64,000 nucleotides of DNA from Sulfurospirillum diekertiae (GCF_002162315.1 NZ_CP021416.1:1996207-2060206); one strand, 5' to 3'; shown: positions 37,513 to 46,209, numbered from the stretch's first letter. Numbers and translations are program-made. The notes: generated by a model from the letters alone, not told the origin.

Positions 37513-38148
37513 ACTCTCGATAATATCATCCATATTTTCTTGTAGTGAAAGCACTCTGCCAAAGAGTTTTTTAAAAAATGGCAGAGTGATTTCATCGAAA
37601 CGGGCACGATCACCTTTAAAATTGATGCACCATTCATAATCATCCACACCTAGACCATCTAAAAGATGAAGATTGAGCAAAATGTCGTTGATACATCCTA
37701 GTTGGTCATGTCCAACCAATAATGTTTTGGCATGAAAGAGACGAATAAAATCGTACATGTAAAGATCTTCTTCAATCGGCACCAAAAGTCCACCTGCTCC
37801 TTCAATGAGCACAATATCACATAACGCTTCGATCTTTGCATAAGCACTTTCTAATAGCTCTAAACTAATTTTCTTACGTCCTTTTGCAACATAAGGAGCC
37901 GCAGGAAGTTCAAATTGATATGGTGTAATGTCTCTCATCTTTAAGACTTCAAGTGCAGGATTTAAACGTTTTGCATTTTCAAACAACACTGTAGCATCCA
38001 AAGGATGCGTGATAACCCCTGTCTCAATAGGTTTCATAACACCAACTTTGAGACCTTTTGCGCTGAGTGCTTCAAGAAGTTTAAGCGTGGTATAGGTTTT
38101 CCCAATATCTGTATTGGTAGCAGTGATAAAAATTGGAGGGTATTTCAT
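37474..38148 (-). CDS. bioD: Dethiobiotin synthetase
   Basis: BioD closes the ureido ring of dethiobiotin using CO2 and ATP. The 224-residue protein has the P-loop TATNTDIGKTYTTLKLLEAL, the substrate segment GVMKPIETGV, and LIEGAGGLLVPIEEDLYMYDFI. The start at 38148 matches the family; the frame runs 22 codons further. A TATAAT lies at 38167-38172. A bioF-like gene in this window (57900) may act one step earlier. The 3' end overlaps the glycine-zipper gene by 39 bases, tail to tail. Confidence 0.94.
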   Translation of the reverse strand: MKYPPIFITATNTDIGKTYTTLKLLEALSAKGLKVGVMKPIETGVITHPLDATVLFENAKRLNPALEVLKMRDITPYQFELPAAPYVAKGRKKISLELLESAYAKIEALCDIVLIEGAGGLLVPIEEDLYMYDFIRLFHAKTLLVGHDQLGCINDILLNLHLLDGLGVDDYEWCINFKGDRARFDEITLPFFKKLFGRVLSLQENMDDIIESLIGYHEVEVDKL

Positions 38149-38166
38149 GGAAACTCTTTTTTGCGT

Positions 38167-38172
38167 ATTATA
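38167..38172 (-). promoter_or_regulatory. -10 element for bioD
   Basis: TATAAT on the minus strand (GTTATAATACG), 19 bases upstream of the bioD ATG at 38148. It supports that start over the longer reading frame, which begins upstream of this promoter. Confidence 0.5.
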
Positions 38173-38220
38173 ACAAAAAAGTCTTAGAGGAAATGGACGC
38201 CAAAGAGCGCCCATAAGATT

Positions 38221-38643
38221 TTAACCGATGATATAGCGTGTTAAAAATGCAAGCGATGATGCTACAATATGTGGTGCCCCGTACAAAAATGTGGCAAATA
38301 CTTGTATTAAAATACTTTTTTTCAGTTTCATTCCAAAAATAATTATTGTCCCAATAAACGTTGTTGCAAAAATATAAGAGAGCGCATGAGTTAACCCATA
38401 ACTTGGATTATACGTAATGCTTGCTAAGGCCAATGAGATCGCATAAGAAGCTATAAAAAAACCAATCACATTAAAAAGTGTTTCATAGCGCTGAAACTTC
38501 TCATAAAAATCCTCTACACTTGGAGCGGGTAAGCCTTTAGACTCTTTGAGTTTCTTAGCAGCAATGGCCCGTTTCTCAAAAAAGAAAAAGACAAACAGCG
38601 TTGAAGCAACCCCAATCGGAACAATTAAGAACAGTGCATCCAT
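38221..38643 (-). CDS. Unknown four-helix inner membrane protein
   Basis: A 140-residue protein with four predicted transmembrane segments (about residues 3-22, 56-76, 84-104 and 112-134). A charged loop after the first holds EKRAIAAKKLKESKGLPAPSVEDFYEKF. I do not recognise the family. It ends 72 bases before the bioD start and has its own 94-bp upstream spacer, so it may be a separate unit. Confidence 0.7.
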   Translation of the reverse strand: MDALFLIVPIGVASTLFVFFFFEKRAIAAKKLKESKGLPAPSVEDFYEKFQRYETLFNVIGFFIASYAISLALASITYNPSYGLTHALSYIFATTFIGTIIIFGMKLKKSILIQVFATFLYGAPHIVASSLAFLTRYIIG

Positions 38644-38737
38644 AACAACCTCCTTGTGTCATTTTTGTGATCTTTGAAGATTGTAACTTTGGTTTGTTTG
38701 TTGGTTGCTTAAAAGAATTCATTAATGATAATTTCAT

Positions 38738-39601
38738 CTATTTAAATCGTACGGGAATACAAAAATCTAGATCAAATGTCTCATTAGCGTTGATAAAATG
38801 ATTTTCCCGATACACTGCAAAAGAAGGAAGTGATGCCTTTTCATAATCGCTTTTAGGGAGCCATTCATGGTAAATGACATCCATAAATTTTTTAAGATCA
38901 CCATACACACCTTGGAGTGAAAAAACGGCACAAAAGGTTTGAGGAATCCGCATGACTCCAACTTCTGCACTTCGATAATATTTTTTACCCAAAGGAAGTT
39001 CTAAACATGCCACATAATGGCATAACGAGGACTCTACAAAGCGCGGATTGCTATGATGCAACCCTATCATTGTTTGTTCAGAAAAGTCGATACCTTGACG
39101 TAATGCCCACTCTTGAAGCTTCAACCACGCCATCTTAATGCTACGATCGTACCCTTTGTGCCTAACATACGCAACATCAAAACTAGGCATCGTACCAATC
39201 TTTACATGTAAAGGTTTATCCACAAACGTATAGTCTCTGTTTTCATTGGCAATATCGACCTCTCGCCACTTAGTGGGTGTAACGCCAAAATTCTCTTTAA
39301 ACGCTTGTGAGAAGGAAGCATTCGAGACAAAACCCACTTCATGCATAATGTGCGTTATCGTGGCATCAGGATTAAAAAGTAAAAGATTGGCAGCGTGTTC
39401 TAGCTTAACACGCTTAATGTACGCGTGCAGACTTTCCCCTGTCACTTCTTTAAAAATACGATTGAAATGAAACGGTGACATCGCGACCAAAGAGGAAAGT
39501 TCTTCGACGCCAAAATTCTTGGCAATATCGCCGTGAATATAAAAAAGCACTTCATTGACGCGCTCAATATGATCATTTTTAGTCATCTGTTTCTGTTTCA
39601 T
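38738..39601 (-). CDS. AraC-family regulator with GyrI-like effector domain
   Basis: A 287-residue regulator with an N-terminal AraC DNA-binding domain (about residues 10-105: VEELSSLVAMSPFHFNRIFKEVTGESLHAYIKRVKLEHAANLL and the second helix-turn-helix VGFVSNASFSQAFKENFGVTP) and a C-terminal GyrI-like small-molecule domain, as in Rob and SoxS-like drug sensors. A TATAAT ends only six bases before the ATG at 39601, so either the mRNA is leaderless or the ATG at 39586 is used. The palindrome at 39201 is read as LHVK. Confidence 0.88.
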   Translation of the reverse strand: MKQKQMTKNDHIERVNEVLFYIHGDIAKNFGVEELSSLVAMSPFHFNRIFKEVTGESLHAYIKRVKLEHAANLLLFNPDATITHIMHEVGFVSNASFSQAFKENFGVTPTKWREVDIANENRDYTFVDKPLHVKIGTMPSFDVAYVRHKGYDRSIKMAWLKLQEWALRQGIDFSEQTMIGLHHSNPRFVESSLCHYVACLELPLGKKYYRSAEVGVMRIPQTFCAVFSLQGVYGDLKKFMDVIYHEWLPKSDYEKASLPSFAVYRENHFINANETFDLDFCIPVRFK

Positions 39602-39607
39602 GAAACA

Positions 39608-39613
39608 ATTATA
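39608..39613 (-). promoter_or_regulatory. -10 element very close to the AraC-family start
   Basis: TATAAT on the minus strand, six bases from the ATG at 39601. The usual 6-8 base distance to the transcription start puts +1 at or next to the A of the start codon. Confidence 0.5.
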
Positions 39614-39670
39614 GCACAAATGGACAAAACTAATCCCTCGTTTCATATGGTTTCTCGATAGAAGAAGCGC

Positions 39671-39676
39671 TATAAT
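39671..39676 (+). promoter_or_regulatory. -10 element for the aminotransferase gene
   Basis: TATAAT in CGCTATAATTTCG, 30 bases before the start at 39706. It lies back to back with the AraC promoter in a 104-bp divergent spacer, so the AraC-family protein may regulate both genes. Confidence 0.55.
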
Positions 39677-39705
39677 TTCGATACATTTTTAATAAAGGCA
39701 AGATA

Positions 39706-40869
39706 ATGCAAACCAAATTTGCAAAACGTGTTACCACCGCATCACGTTCATTTACGCGGACGATTTTAGACTTAACGGCACAAAGTTCCATTATCTCTTT
39801 TGCTGGCGGTCTTCCTGATGCCGCTCTTTTCCCAAGAGATAGCATTGAAAAACATGCCAAAAAACTTTTTGAGACAGAAGATAATCGTCTGTTTCAATAC
39901 AGCAATGCTTCTGGTGTTGAAGCACTCAAAGTTGAGATCGCTAAAAAATATGTGGGCACTACATCAGCGGAAATCATGCTAACTAATGGTTCACAACAAG
40001 GACTTGATTTAGTCTGTAAAACCTTTTTAGATGAGAAAGATTGCATCATTGTTGAAGATCCAAGCTACCTTGCAGCCCTTGGACTTTTTCATATGTACAA
40101 TGCAACAATCAAAGCAGCTCCACTTAATGCAAACGGTGTTGATACAGTTGCTCTTGAAGCACTGTTTCGCGATTATTCACCCAAATTTTTCTATACGATA
40201 CCAATTTTTCAAAATCCAACAGGTTATTCGTATACCCTTGAAACCCGCAAAGAAGTAGTACGAATTGCTAAAAAATATAACGTTATCTTGCTAGAAGACA
40301 GCCCTTATGAAGCCCTTCGATACGATGGCACCCAAACTACGGCATTTGCTGATTTGCTTCCAGAGCTCACCATAGCATTAGGAACATTTTCAAAAACTTT
40401 AGCACCTGATTTTCGTATTGGTTGGATGAGAGCACCCAAAGAAATTATCAGTGCATTAACCCTCAGTAAAGAGAGTACAGATTTACAAAATTCTAAATTT
40501 TTCCAACACATTTGTGCAAAAATGATGCAAAGTGGTGAATTACAAGAGCATACTAAAACGTTGATCCAATGTTACCGTCCAAAACGGGATGCTATGGTAA
40601 AAGCACTACACACCTATTTTAAAGACAGCATTGAATTCATCGTACCTGAAGGGGGTATGTTTATTTGGGTTAATTTTAAAAAGTGTGATGATAGTATGAA
40701 ACTTTTTGATGTTGCTATTAAAAAAGGAGTTGCGTTTGTCCCAGGAAGTGTTTTCTTTGCCGATAAACGTATCAGCTCTTATGGACGACTTAACTACACT
40801 AACTCCAGCCTTGCGCAGATAGAAGAAGGTGTCAAAAAACTCTATGAAGCCTATGTAGAGCTTAGTTAA
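39706..40869 (+). CDS. PLP-dependent aminotransferase (LysN/2-aminoadipate transaminase type)
   Basis: A 387-residue fold-type I aminotransferase. It has SFAGGLPDAALFP near the N-terminus, TNGSQQGLDLVCKTFLDEKDCIIVEDPSY, IPIFQNPTGYS, LLEDSPYEALRY and the Schiff-base Lys in LGTFSKTLAPDFRIGWM. The family includes 2-aminoadipate and broad-specificity aromatic or branched-chain transaminases; the substrate cannot be set. It is divergent from an AraC regulator and overlaps the DUF89 gene by four bases tail to tail. Confidence 0.9.
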   Translation: MQTKFAKRVTTASRSFTRTILDLTAQSSIISFAGGLPDAALFPRDSIEKHAKKLFETEDNRLFQYSNASGVEALKVEIAKKYVGTTSAEIMLTNGSQQGLDLVCKTFLDEKDCIIVEDPSYLAALGLFHMYNATIKAAPLNANGVDTVALEALFRDYSPKFFYTIPIFQNPTGYSYTLETRKEVVRIAKKYNVILLEDSPYEALRYDGTQTTAFADLLPELTIALGTFSKTLAPDFRIGWMRAPKEIISALTLSKESTDLQNSKFFQHICAKMMQSGELQEHTKTLIQCYRPKRDAMVKALHTYFKDSIEFIVPEGGMFIWVNFKKCDDSMKLFDVAIKKGVAFVPGSVFFADKRISSYGRLNYTNSSLAQIEEGVKKLYEAYVELS

Positions 40870-41726
40870 ATTCCCCGTTTACAGATAATATTACCAAGCT
40901 GTGCCCCAACAGCTTGGGCTACTACATTGCATTTTACTTTAAAAAGAAAGAAAATGGGTAACCCTTTGGTCTCGCCTAAACACTCGTAATTTCCCATCCC
41001 TTTTGAGATAATGCAGTCTGCTTTTTCAAAAACAACACGTGCCTTTGCATTCATAAGCTCGAGCACAAGACCAGGTGTGGGAACGCCACTGTCAATAATC
41101 ACGGCTACTTCGTTCATCCCAGAAGCCAATGCATCTTTACATGTAAGATCGTTGATGATAGGACGACCTCGCACAAAATAGTACACTTCAATGTTAGGAT
41201 AGAGTTTTTTAATGGTTTGAATGTAGAGTTTATCAAAAATCTCTTCCCCTGCATTATCCGCTAAGTAAACTAACGTTTGTGTCTTTGCCAGTTGAGCTTC
41301 AAGTGCTTTAAAATCATCAATAGCAAAGGAGGTATGGTAAATCTTTTCTAACTCTTCTTCAAGGTCATACAACATCACGGCAGCAAGGTCAATCACATTG
41401 CCCGCAACAGCCGTCTTGGTTGCTTCAAAAAGCGTATTGGAACTTGCATCAATTTTTGCTTTGCACAATGGAAGAAAGGCTTTTGCTTTTTCAGAGGAGG
41501 CTTTTTTAAAATCTGCATAAAGATCGTCGACGTTTAAAAGTTCTGCCATTGCTTCATATAAAGGAGCCGCATTCAGTGGAGGATTTTGATTTTTATCAAA
41601 TGATAGAATCTGCTTTCGTGCCAAAGTATCAATGGACTTTGCTTGTTCATCATTTAGATTCAAGAGTTCACATACGCGTTTTGTTTGGTCATAAATACAG
41701 ATTAAACAAGGTTCTTGTAAGTTCAT
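40866..41726 (-). CDS. DUF89/ARMT1-like metal-dependent phosphatase domain protein
   Basis: A 286-residue protein of the DUF89 family, whose members act as metal-dependent damage-control phosphatases on sugar phosphates or cofactors. It shows the N-terminal CLICIYDQTKRVCELL with two close Cys, the metal site YLADNAGEEIFDKLYIQ, and SKGMGNYECLGE near the end. The substrate is unknown. It is convergent with the aminotransferase. An 11/12 palindrome (TTTACATGTAAG) is at 41136. Confidence 0.85.
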   Translation of the reverse strand: MNLQEPCLICIYDQTKRVCELLNLNDEQAKSIDTLARKQILSFDKNQNPPLNAAPLYEAMAELLNVDDLYADFKKASSEKAKAFLPLCKAKIDASSNTLFEATKTAVAGNVIDLAAVMLYDLEEELEKIYHTSFAIDDFKALEAQLAKTQTLVYLADNAGEEIFDKLYIQTIKKLYPNIEVYYFVRGRPIINDLTCKDALASGMNEVAVIIDSGVPTPGLVLELMNAKARVVFEKADCIISKGMGNYECLGETKGLPIFFLFKVKCNVVAQAVGAQLGNIICKRGI

Positions 41727-41770
41727 GCAATTCTTTTAAACGGAGTTAAAGGAGAAGGAAAAGAGGGAAA

Positions 41771-41798
41771 GGCAGTAACACTTTTTTGTATTACTGCC
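41771..41798 (-). terminator. Terminator hairpin after rplS
   Basis: GGCAGTAA and TTACTGCC (41771-41798) form an 8-bp stem, extendable by AC/GT, around a six-base A/T loop, just after the rplS stop. Only a short TTT follows on the minus strand, so it is a moderate terminator. Confidence 0.6.
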
Positions 41799-41807
41799 AA
41801 AAAAATA

Positions 41808-42164
41808 TTATTTTCTAAGTTCTCTAATTTTTGCAGCTTTACCACGTCTATCTCTAAGGTAGAAGAGTTTCGCACGTCTTACAACACCACGTCTAAGAAC
41901 AACGATCTCATCAATACTGTCAGAATAGATAGGGAAGATTCTCTCTACACCCACACTATTTGCACCAATTTTTCTTACCATAAAAGTCTCACCCGTACCC
42001 GTACCACGTCTTGCAATACAAACACCTTCAAAATTTTGAACACGTTGTTTATCGCCTTCAATAATTTTAACAGCAACTCTTAGTGTGTCACCTGCTCTGA
42101 ATTGTGGAACATTTTTCTCAGAAATCTGTCCTGCTTCAAAAGCTTCAATATATTTATTTCTCAT
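41808..42164 (-). CDS. rplS: 50S ribosomal protein L19
   Basis: A 118-residue protein at the 30S-50S interface. It has [35 protein letters not shown], the segment [23 protein letters not shown] and a basic end [19 protein letters not shown]. It is the last gene of rpsP-khpA-rimM-trmD-rplS, the standard bacterial order. Confidence 0.98.
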   Translation of the reverse strand: MRNKYIEAFEAGQISEKNVPQFRAGDTLRVAVKIIEGDKQRVQNFEGVCIARRGTGTGETFMVRKIGANSVGVERIFPIYSDSIDEIVVLRRGVVRRAKLFYLRDRRGKAAKIRELRK

Positions 42165-42185
42165 CTATTATCCTTTTTGTTCATT

Positions 42186-42878
42186 CTAATGCTTCGCGCT
42201 AAAGCGAGAAAACAGATCGGGTCTGAAGTATTTTGTCTTAGATTCAGACATTTTATTTTTTAAGCTTGAGATTTTAGCGTGGTTTCCCTTTAAAAACTCT
42301 GAGGGCACTGATTTATTTTCATAAATCGGCGGTTTTGAAAAACACGGTGCCTCTAATAATGGGCTCTCAAAACTTTCCATACTTAGAGAATCCTCGTTGC
42401 CAAGAACCCCTTTAATATTACGACTGATGGCATCACTCATCACAAGACTCGGAAGTTCACCACCGGTTAAAACATAATCACCTATGCAAAAAAGCTCATC
42501 GGCAAATGTTTCGATCACTCTCTCATCAATTCCCTCATAACGCCCACTCACAAAAACCAAATGTTTTTTATGTGCCAGTCGTTTGGCATCGTTTTGCGTA
42601 AACAGTTTCCCTGAGGGAGTCGGGAAAATAATATACGCTTCATGTGATGCCTGTTTGATAGAACGTAAAAGATCAAACAAAGGTTGAGGAAACAGTACAA
42701 GTCCTGCGCCACCGCTGGCTTGATAGTCATCGACTTTACCGTGTTTATTGAGTGTATAATCTCTTGGATTAAAAAACTCAACACTTAAAAGCTCTTTTGC
42801 AATGGCACGTTTTAAAATTGAGTCTTCAAAATAAGAAGCGATCAACCCCTCAAAAAGTGTCACATACGAAAATCGCAT
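42186..42878 (-). CDS. trmD: tRNA (guanine-N1)-methyltransferase
   Basis: TrmD methylates G37 of tRNAs to prevent frameshifting. The 230-residue SPOUT enzyme has the start [31 protein letters not shown], the trefoil-knot S-adenosylmethionine site [12 protein letters not shown] and [22 protein letters not shown] with the catalytic Asp region. It shares one base with rimM. In this window its neighbour rpsP is itself frameshifted. Confidence 0.97.
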   Translation of the reverse strand: MRFSYVTLFEGLIASYFEDSILKRAIAKELLSVEFFNPRDYTLNKHGKVDDYQASGGAGLVLFPQPLFDLLRSIKQASHEAYIIFPTPSGKLFTQNDAKRLAHKKHLVFVSGRYEGIDERVIETFADELFCIGDYVLTGGELPSLVMSDAISRNIKGVLGNEDSLSMESFESPLLEAPCFSKPPIYENKSVPSEFLKGNHAKISSLKNKMSESKTKYFRPDLFSRFSAKH

Positions 42879-43417
42879 TAGGAGTTCTCCAGAATTCCTA
42901 AACCATCTTTGCTGAGCACCTCTTTTTTGGTTTTATCGAACATGATGATATAACGATCAATGTAAGGTAAATAAAAGGTTTTAGCAAGCCCTTTTTTGAC
43001 TAATGCTTCATCAGTTTTGATCACCAAATAGTCTGTTACAGCAATGCGTTCTATCTCATCGACTTGACCCAACACCGTTCCATCTTCATCTATAACGCGT
43101 GCATCAATCAAATCAAACCAAAAAAATTCACCCTCTTTAAGAGCACATTCATTGATCGAATTTTCTTGTGTTGTAAATAACAATGTATTGACAAGCTTTG
43201 CTGCTTCTTCTCTACTTTGATACCCAACAAAAGAGATTAACTCACGTAAGAGATTGAAAGAAAAGACTTCAAGTTCTTCACCTTTTTGGGTTTTAAACTT
43301 TTTACCTTTTTTAAACTGCTCAGGGAAGTCACATTGAAGGTGAAGTTTAAGCTCACCTTTTAAGCCCACGAGTCGCCCAATTTGAGCGACTTCAATGAGT
43401 GAAGATTGATTATTCAT
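42878..43417 (-). CDS. rimM: 16S rRNA processing protein RimM
   Basis: A 179-residue assembly factor that binds S19 in the 30S head. It has an N-terminal barrel ([22 protein letters not shown]) and a PRC-barrel C-terminal half ([49 protein letters not shown]). It overlaps the KhpA gene by eight bases. Confidence 0.95.
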   Translation of the reverse strand: MNNQSSLIEVAQIGRLVGLKGELKLHLQCDFPEQFKKGKKFKTQKGEELEVFSFNLLRELISFVGYQSREEAAKLVNTLLFTTQENSINECALKEGEFFWFDLIDARVIDEDGTVLGQVDEIERIAVTDYLVIKTDEALVKKGLAKTFYLPYIDRYIIMFDKTKKEVLSKDGLGILENS

Positions 43418-43655
43418 CGTTAGCTTTGACAGTCACTCTGTAAGATATGCCATCTTTTGCTTTACAACCAGAGATAAGCGTCTTGAGTGAATTGATCATT
43501 TTGCCATCTTTACCAATCAACTTACCGGTATCAATTTTATCTGCATAGATGACAACTTCGCAAAATGTTCCATCAACATCGCTTCGCTCAACGCGTACAC
43601 CTGCTGGATTGTCTACCAAAAGCTTGGCAAACTCTTCGAGAAATTTGTCAATCAT
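43410..43655 (-). CDS. khpA: KH-domain RNA-binding protein KhpA
   Basis: An 81-residue single KH domain with the GxxG loop in LIGKDGKMINSLKTLISG. KhpA binds RNA together with KhpB in many bacteria and affects cell length in Gram-positives. It sits between rpsP and rimM, as is usual; the start is two bases after the rpsP stop. Confidence 0.93.
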   Translation of the reverse strand: MIDKFLEEFAKLLVDNPAGVRVERSDVDGTFCEVVIYADKIDTGKLIGKDGKMINSLKTLISGCKAKDGISYRVTVKANDE

Positions 43656-43657
43656 GA

Positions 43658-43889
43658 TTATTTACCAGTGATTTTAGCAACCCTGTCACTCATCTTTGCG
43701 CCAACGCTTTTCCAGTAAGCAAGTCTCTCAGCATCAAATTTGATAACTTGTGGTTCTGTTAATGGATTGTAGTAACCAATCGTCTCGATTGATCCACCGT
43801 CACGTTTTTTTTCTACTGTCTGTTACGACGATTCTGTAAAATGGAGTTTTATTTCTACCCATTCGTGTTAATCTTACAACTGTTGCCAT
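43658..43889 (-). CDS. rpsP: 30S ribosomal protein S16, interrupted by a poly-A frameshift
   Basis: S16 is needed for 30S assembly. The minus strand reads [20 protein letters not shown] then VVTDSRKK up to a run of eight A (T8 on the plus strand, 43805-43812), after which the frame meets a stop at once. With seven A it continues [26 protein letters not shown] and [15 protein letters not shown], giving a normal 76-residue S16. The length of 232 bases is one over a multiple of three. As an essential gene it must be expressed, so this is either an assembly error or a slippage site. AAGGAGA precedes the ATG. Confidence 0.93.
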
Positions 43890-43925
43890 TTTTATGGTCT
43901 CCTTAAATTTTGTCTACGACTTAGA

Positions 43926-43937
43926 TTTACATGTAAA
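43926..43937. repeat. Intergenic copy of the TTTACATGTAAA palindrome before rpsP
   Basis: An exact palindrome 36 bases upstream of the rpsP start and after the ffh stop. It is followed at once by a degraded second copy, CTTACATGCAAA (43939-43950), the only near-tandem pair in the window. Confidence 0.85.
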
Positions 43938-43966
43938 GCTTACATGCAAATATAAACCGTTACATC

Positions 43967-45307
43967 TTAACGAAGATGTGCGTGTTTACTTTGTGAAAGC
44001 ATATTTTGAAGATCTTGCATTCCTTTTTTACCTGAGAATTTCTTCGCCATTTTTGCTGCATTTGCAAATTGCTTTAGGAAACGATTGACTTCTACTTGAG
44101 AAAGTCCTGAACCTTCAGCAATTCTTCTTTTTCGACTGTTATTGAGTAATTCTGGGTCTTCTCGCTCTTTTTTCGTCATGGAGCCGATCATCGCTTTAAT
44201 ACGCTTCATTTCAACCGAATTTTCCATATCGACATCTTTAAGTTGACCCGCCATCTGAGAAAGTCCAGGTATCATCCCAATTAAGGACTTCATACTACCA
44301 AGCTTTTTCATCTGCTCCATCTGCTCTAAAAAGTCGTTGAAGTTAAATTCACCTTTTTTAATCTTTTTAGTTAAAGCCTTAGCTTGTTTCTCATCAATAA
44401 TTGAACTTGTTTTTTCCGCTAAGGTTTCAAGATCGCCCTCGCCCATCAAACGGCTCACGATACGATCAGGAATAAAGTGCTCCAAATCAGCAACTTTCTC
44501 ACCCACACCGATGAAGCGAAGTGGTACATTGGTTTGTTCAGCAATTCCCAGAGCAACCCCACCCTTACCATCACCATCAAACTTACTTAAAATGACACCA
44601 CTGAGCGTAATTTTTTCATGAAATGTTACCGCACTTTTGACCGCATCTTGGCCCGTCATGGAGTCAGCTACGTAAAAGATCTCGTCGGGTGTCACTTCTT
44701 TTTTAATGGCTTCTAGCTGATCCATCAATTCTGCATCAATGGCTAGACGACCTGCTGTATCAATTAAAACGACATCATACAAACCCTCTTTCGCTTTTTT
44801 CATTGCATTTTTTGCAATGGCAACAGGATTAGCATTTGCCTCTTCAGAGTAAAGATCAATTTCATTAGCTGAACAGAGTTGGCGTAATTGCTCAACTGCC
44901 GCTAAACGTTGCAAGTCACAAGCAACGACCAAAACTTTTTTTTGTTTTATTTTGAGATAATTTGCTAATTTTACCGTTGTTGTTGTTTTACCGCTTCCTT
45001 GCAAACCCACCATTAATACTGTGGTTGGAGGCTTGGATGCAAAAACAAATCCTTGTCTACCAGGAACGGTTAAGATCGTCGTTAAATTTGTTTTTAAAGA
45101 GCGTAAAAAATTGACTTGGCCAATTCCTTTTGCTTTCGTTTCCAGTTCAACTTGGCGCACTAAATCACGTACAATTTTATGGTGAACATCGGCTTTGAGA
45201 AGCGCTTTTTTAAGGTTCTCTAATGCACTTTTTAAAGACTTTTCATCATCACTGAAACGTATTTTATTTATCGCTGATCGAAACGAATCGGTTAAAACCT
45301 CTAGCAC
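43967..45307 (-). CDS. ffh: Signal recognition particle protein Ffh
   Basis: Ffh binds signal sequences and 4.5S RNA and delivers nascent membrane proteins to FtsY. The 446 residues have an N domain, a GTPase G domain (Walker A GLQGSGKTTTTVKLA, VVACDLQRLAAVEQL, LIDTAGRL, LSKFDGDGKGG, GVGEKVADLEHF) and a Met-rich M domain (FNDFLEQMEQMKKLGSMKSLIGMIPG) with the RNA-binding SGLSQVEVNRFLKQFANA. It lies directly upstream of rpsP, as in many bacteria. Confidence 0.98.
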   Translation of the reverse strand: MLEVLTDSFRSAINKIRFSDDEKSLKSALENLKKALLKADVHHKIVRDLVRQVELETKAKGIGQVNFLRSLKTNLTTILTVPGRQGFVFASKPPTTVLMVGLQGSGKTTTTVKLANYLKIKQKKVLVVACDLQRLAAVEQLRQLCSANEIDLYSEEANANPVAIAKNAMKKAKEGLYDVVLIDTAGRLAIDAELMDQLEAIKKEVTPDEIFYVADSMTGQDAVKSAVTFHEKITLSGVILSKFDGDGKGGVALGIAEQTNVPLRFIGVGEKVADLEHFIPDRIVSRLMGEGDLETLAEKTSSIIDEKQAKALTKKIKKGEFNFNDFLEQMEQMKKLGSMKSLIGMIPGLSQMAGQLKDVDMENSVEMKRIKAMIGSMTKKEREDPELLNNSRKRRIAEGSGLSQVEVNRFLKQFANAAKMAKKFSGKKGMQDLQNMLSQSKHAHLR

Positions 45308-45427
45308 AAACTATCCTTTTAATCTATTCACACATACCTGCTTTTGGCAAAGGAATGCAATTTTACACAACAAATACTTTAAACTAAATTAAACCTTAAA
45401 ACAAGTTCACTAATTTAGCACTTCAGA

Positions 45428-45466
45428 ATGCTTTATAAATCCTATTTTTAGGGCTTTATAAAGCAT
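45428..45466. terminator. Long inverted repeat between rluA-like gene and ffh
   Basis: ATGCTTTATAAA (45428-45439) and TTTATAAAGCAT (45455-45466) are a perfect 12-bp inverted repeat with a 15-base loop that can pair further (TCC/GGG). It is 14 bases after the rluA-like stop. The T-run follows on the plus strand, opposite to the genes, so a terminator for the minus strand is plausible but not typical. Confidence 0.5.
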
Positions 45467-45480
45467 AAATTCTTTTTTGG

Positions 45481-46209
45481 TCAAACGCTAAATTTAATAA
45501 AATCTTCAGGTTCTTTCGTTTGAAAGATATAACCTAAGAGCATAATTTTAGAAGCGTGTAACATCAAACGTTTATAAGGACGTCCGCCGTATTCAGTATC
45601 ACCCAAAATAGAAGCGCCAATACTTTTAAGGTGCACCCTAATTTGATGGGTTCGACCTGTCTCAATACGTACTTTAATTTTAGAGCGTTTTCCTTCAATC
45701 ATCAACGGTTCAACGTGACTGATTGCATCTCTACCTTCATCGCTGATTTTGCTGTAAGCCGTATTGCCTTTTTTAATGGTCAAGATAGGAGCATTAATTT
45801 CTACTGCCTCCACAATCTTAGCTTCAACAATGGCCAAATACTCTTTTTGAACTTCCCGTTTTTTAAATGCATTGACTGCTTTTATACGGAACTCATCATC
45901 TTTGGTTAACAGTAAAACGCCACTGGTTTCACGATCTAATCGGTGCAATAACGGCAATTTTTTAATCTCTGCAACCTCTTCTGAGGTCATAAAGGCAGGT
46001 TTGTCTACCGCCATAATAAACTCATCTTCAAAAATAACTTTGATAGGTGCAATTTTTTCAACTTTAAATTTAGTGTTTTCAAGTAGCTCGCCACGTGCAA
46101 CACTGACTTTTTTGCCTGCAGAATACACAACACCACGATCGATGAGATCTTTGGCTGCCCGATTCGAGATGCCTTCTTGTAATGCTAACAATTTATATGC
46201 TTTTTCCAT
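45481..46209 (-). CDS. RluA-family pseudouridine synthase
   Basis: A 242-residue pseudouridine synthase. The N-terminal S4-like part holds ISNRAAKDLIDRGVVYSAGKKV. The catalytic domain has AVDKPAFMTS, the catalytic Asp in LLHRLDRETSGVLLLTKD, and RTHQIRVHLKSIGASILGDTEYGG. It probably modifies rRNA or tRNA; which site is not clear. It follows waaA by one base. Confidence 0.9.
   Translation of the reverse strand: MEKAYKLLALQEGISNRAAKDLIDRGVVYSAGKKVSVARGELLENTKFKVEKIAPIKVIFEDEFIMAVDKPAFMTSEEVAEIKKLPLLHRLDRETSGVLLLTKDDEFRIKAVNAFKKREVQKEYLAIVEAKIVEAVEINAPILTIKKGNTAYSKISDEGRDAISHVEPLMIEGKRSKIKVRIETGRTHQIRVHLKSIGASILGDTEYGGRPYKRLMLHASKIMLLGYIFQTKEPEDFIKFSV

Noticed and set aside
43894-44088. Plus-strand reading frame over the rpsP-ffh gap
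   Set aside because: It is a shadow of the ffh 3' end, has no ribosome binding site and no recognisable protein features.
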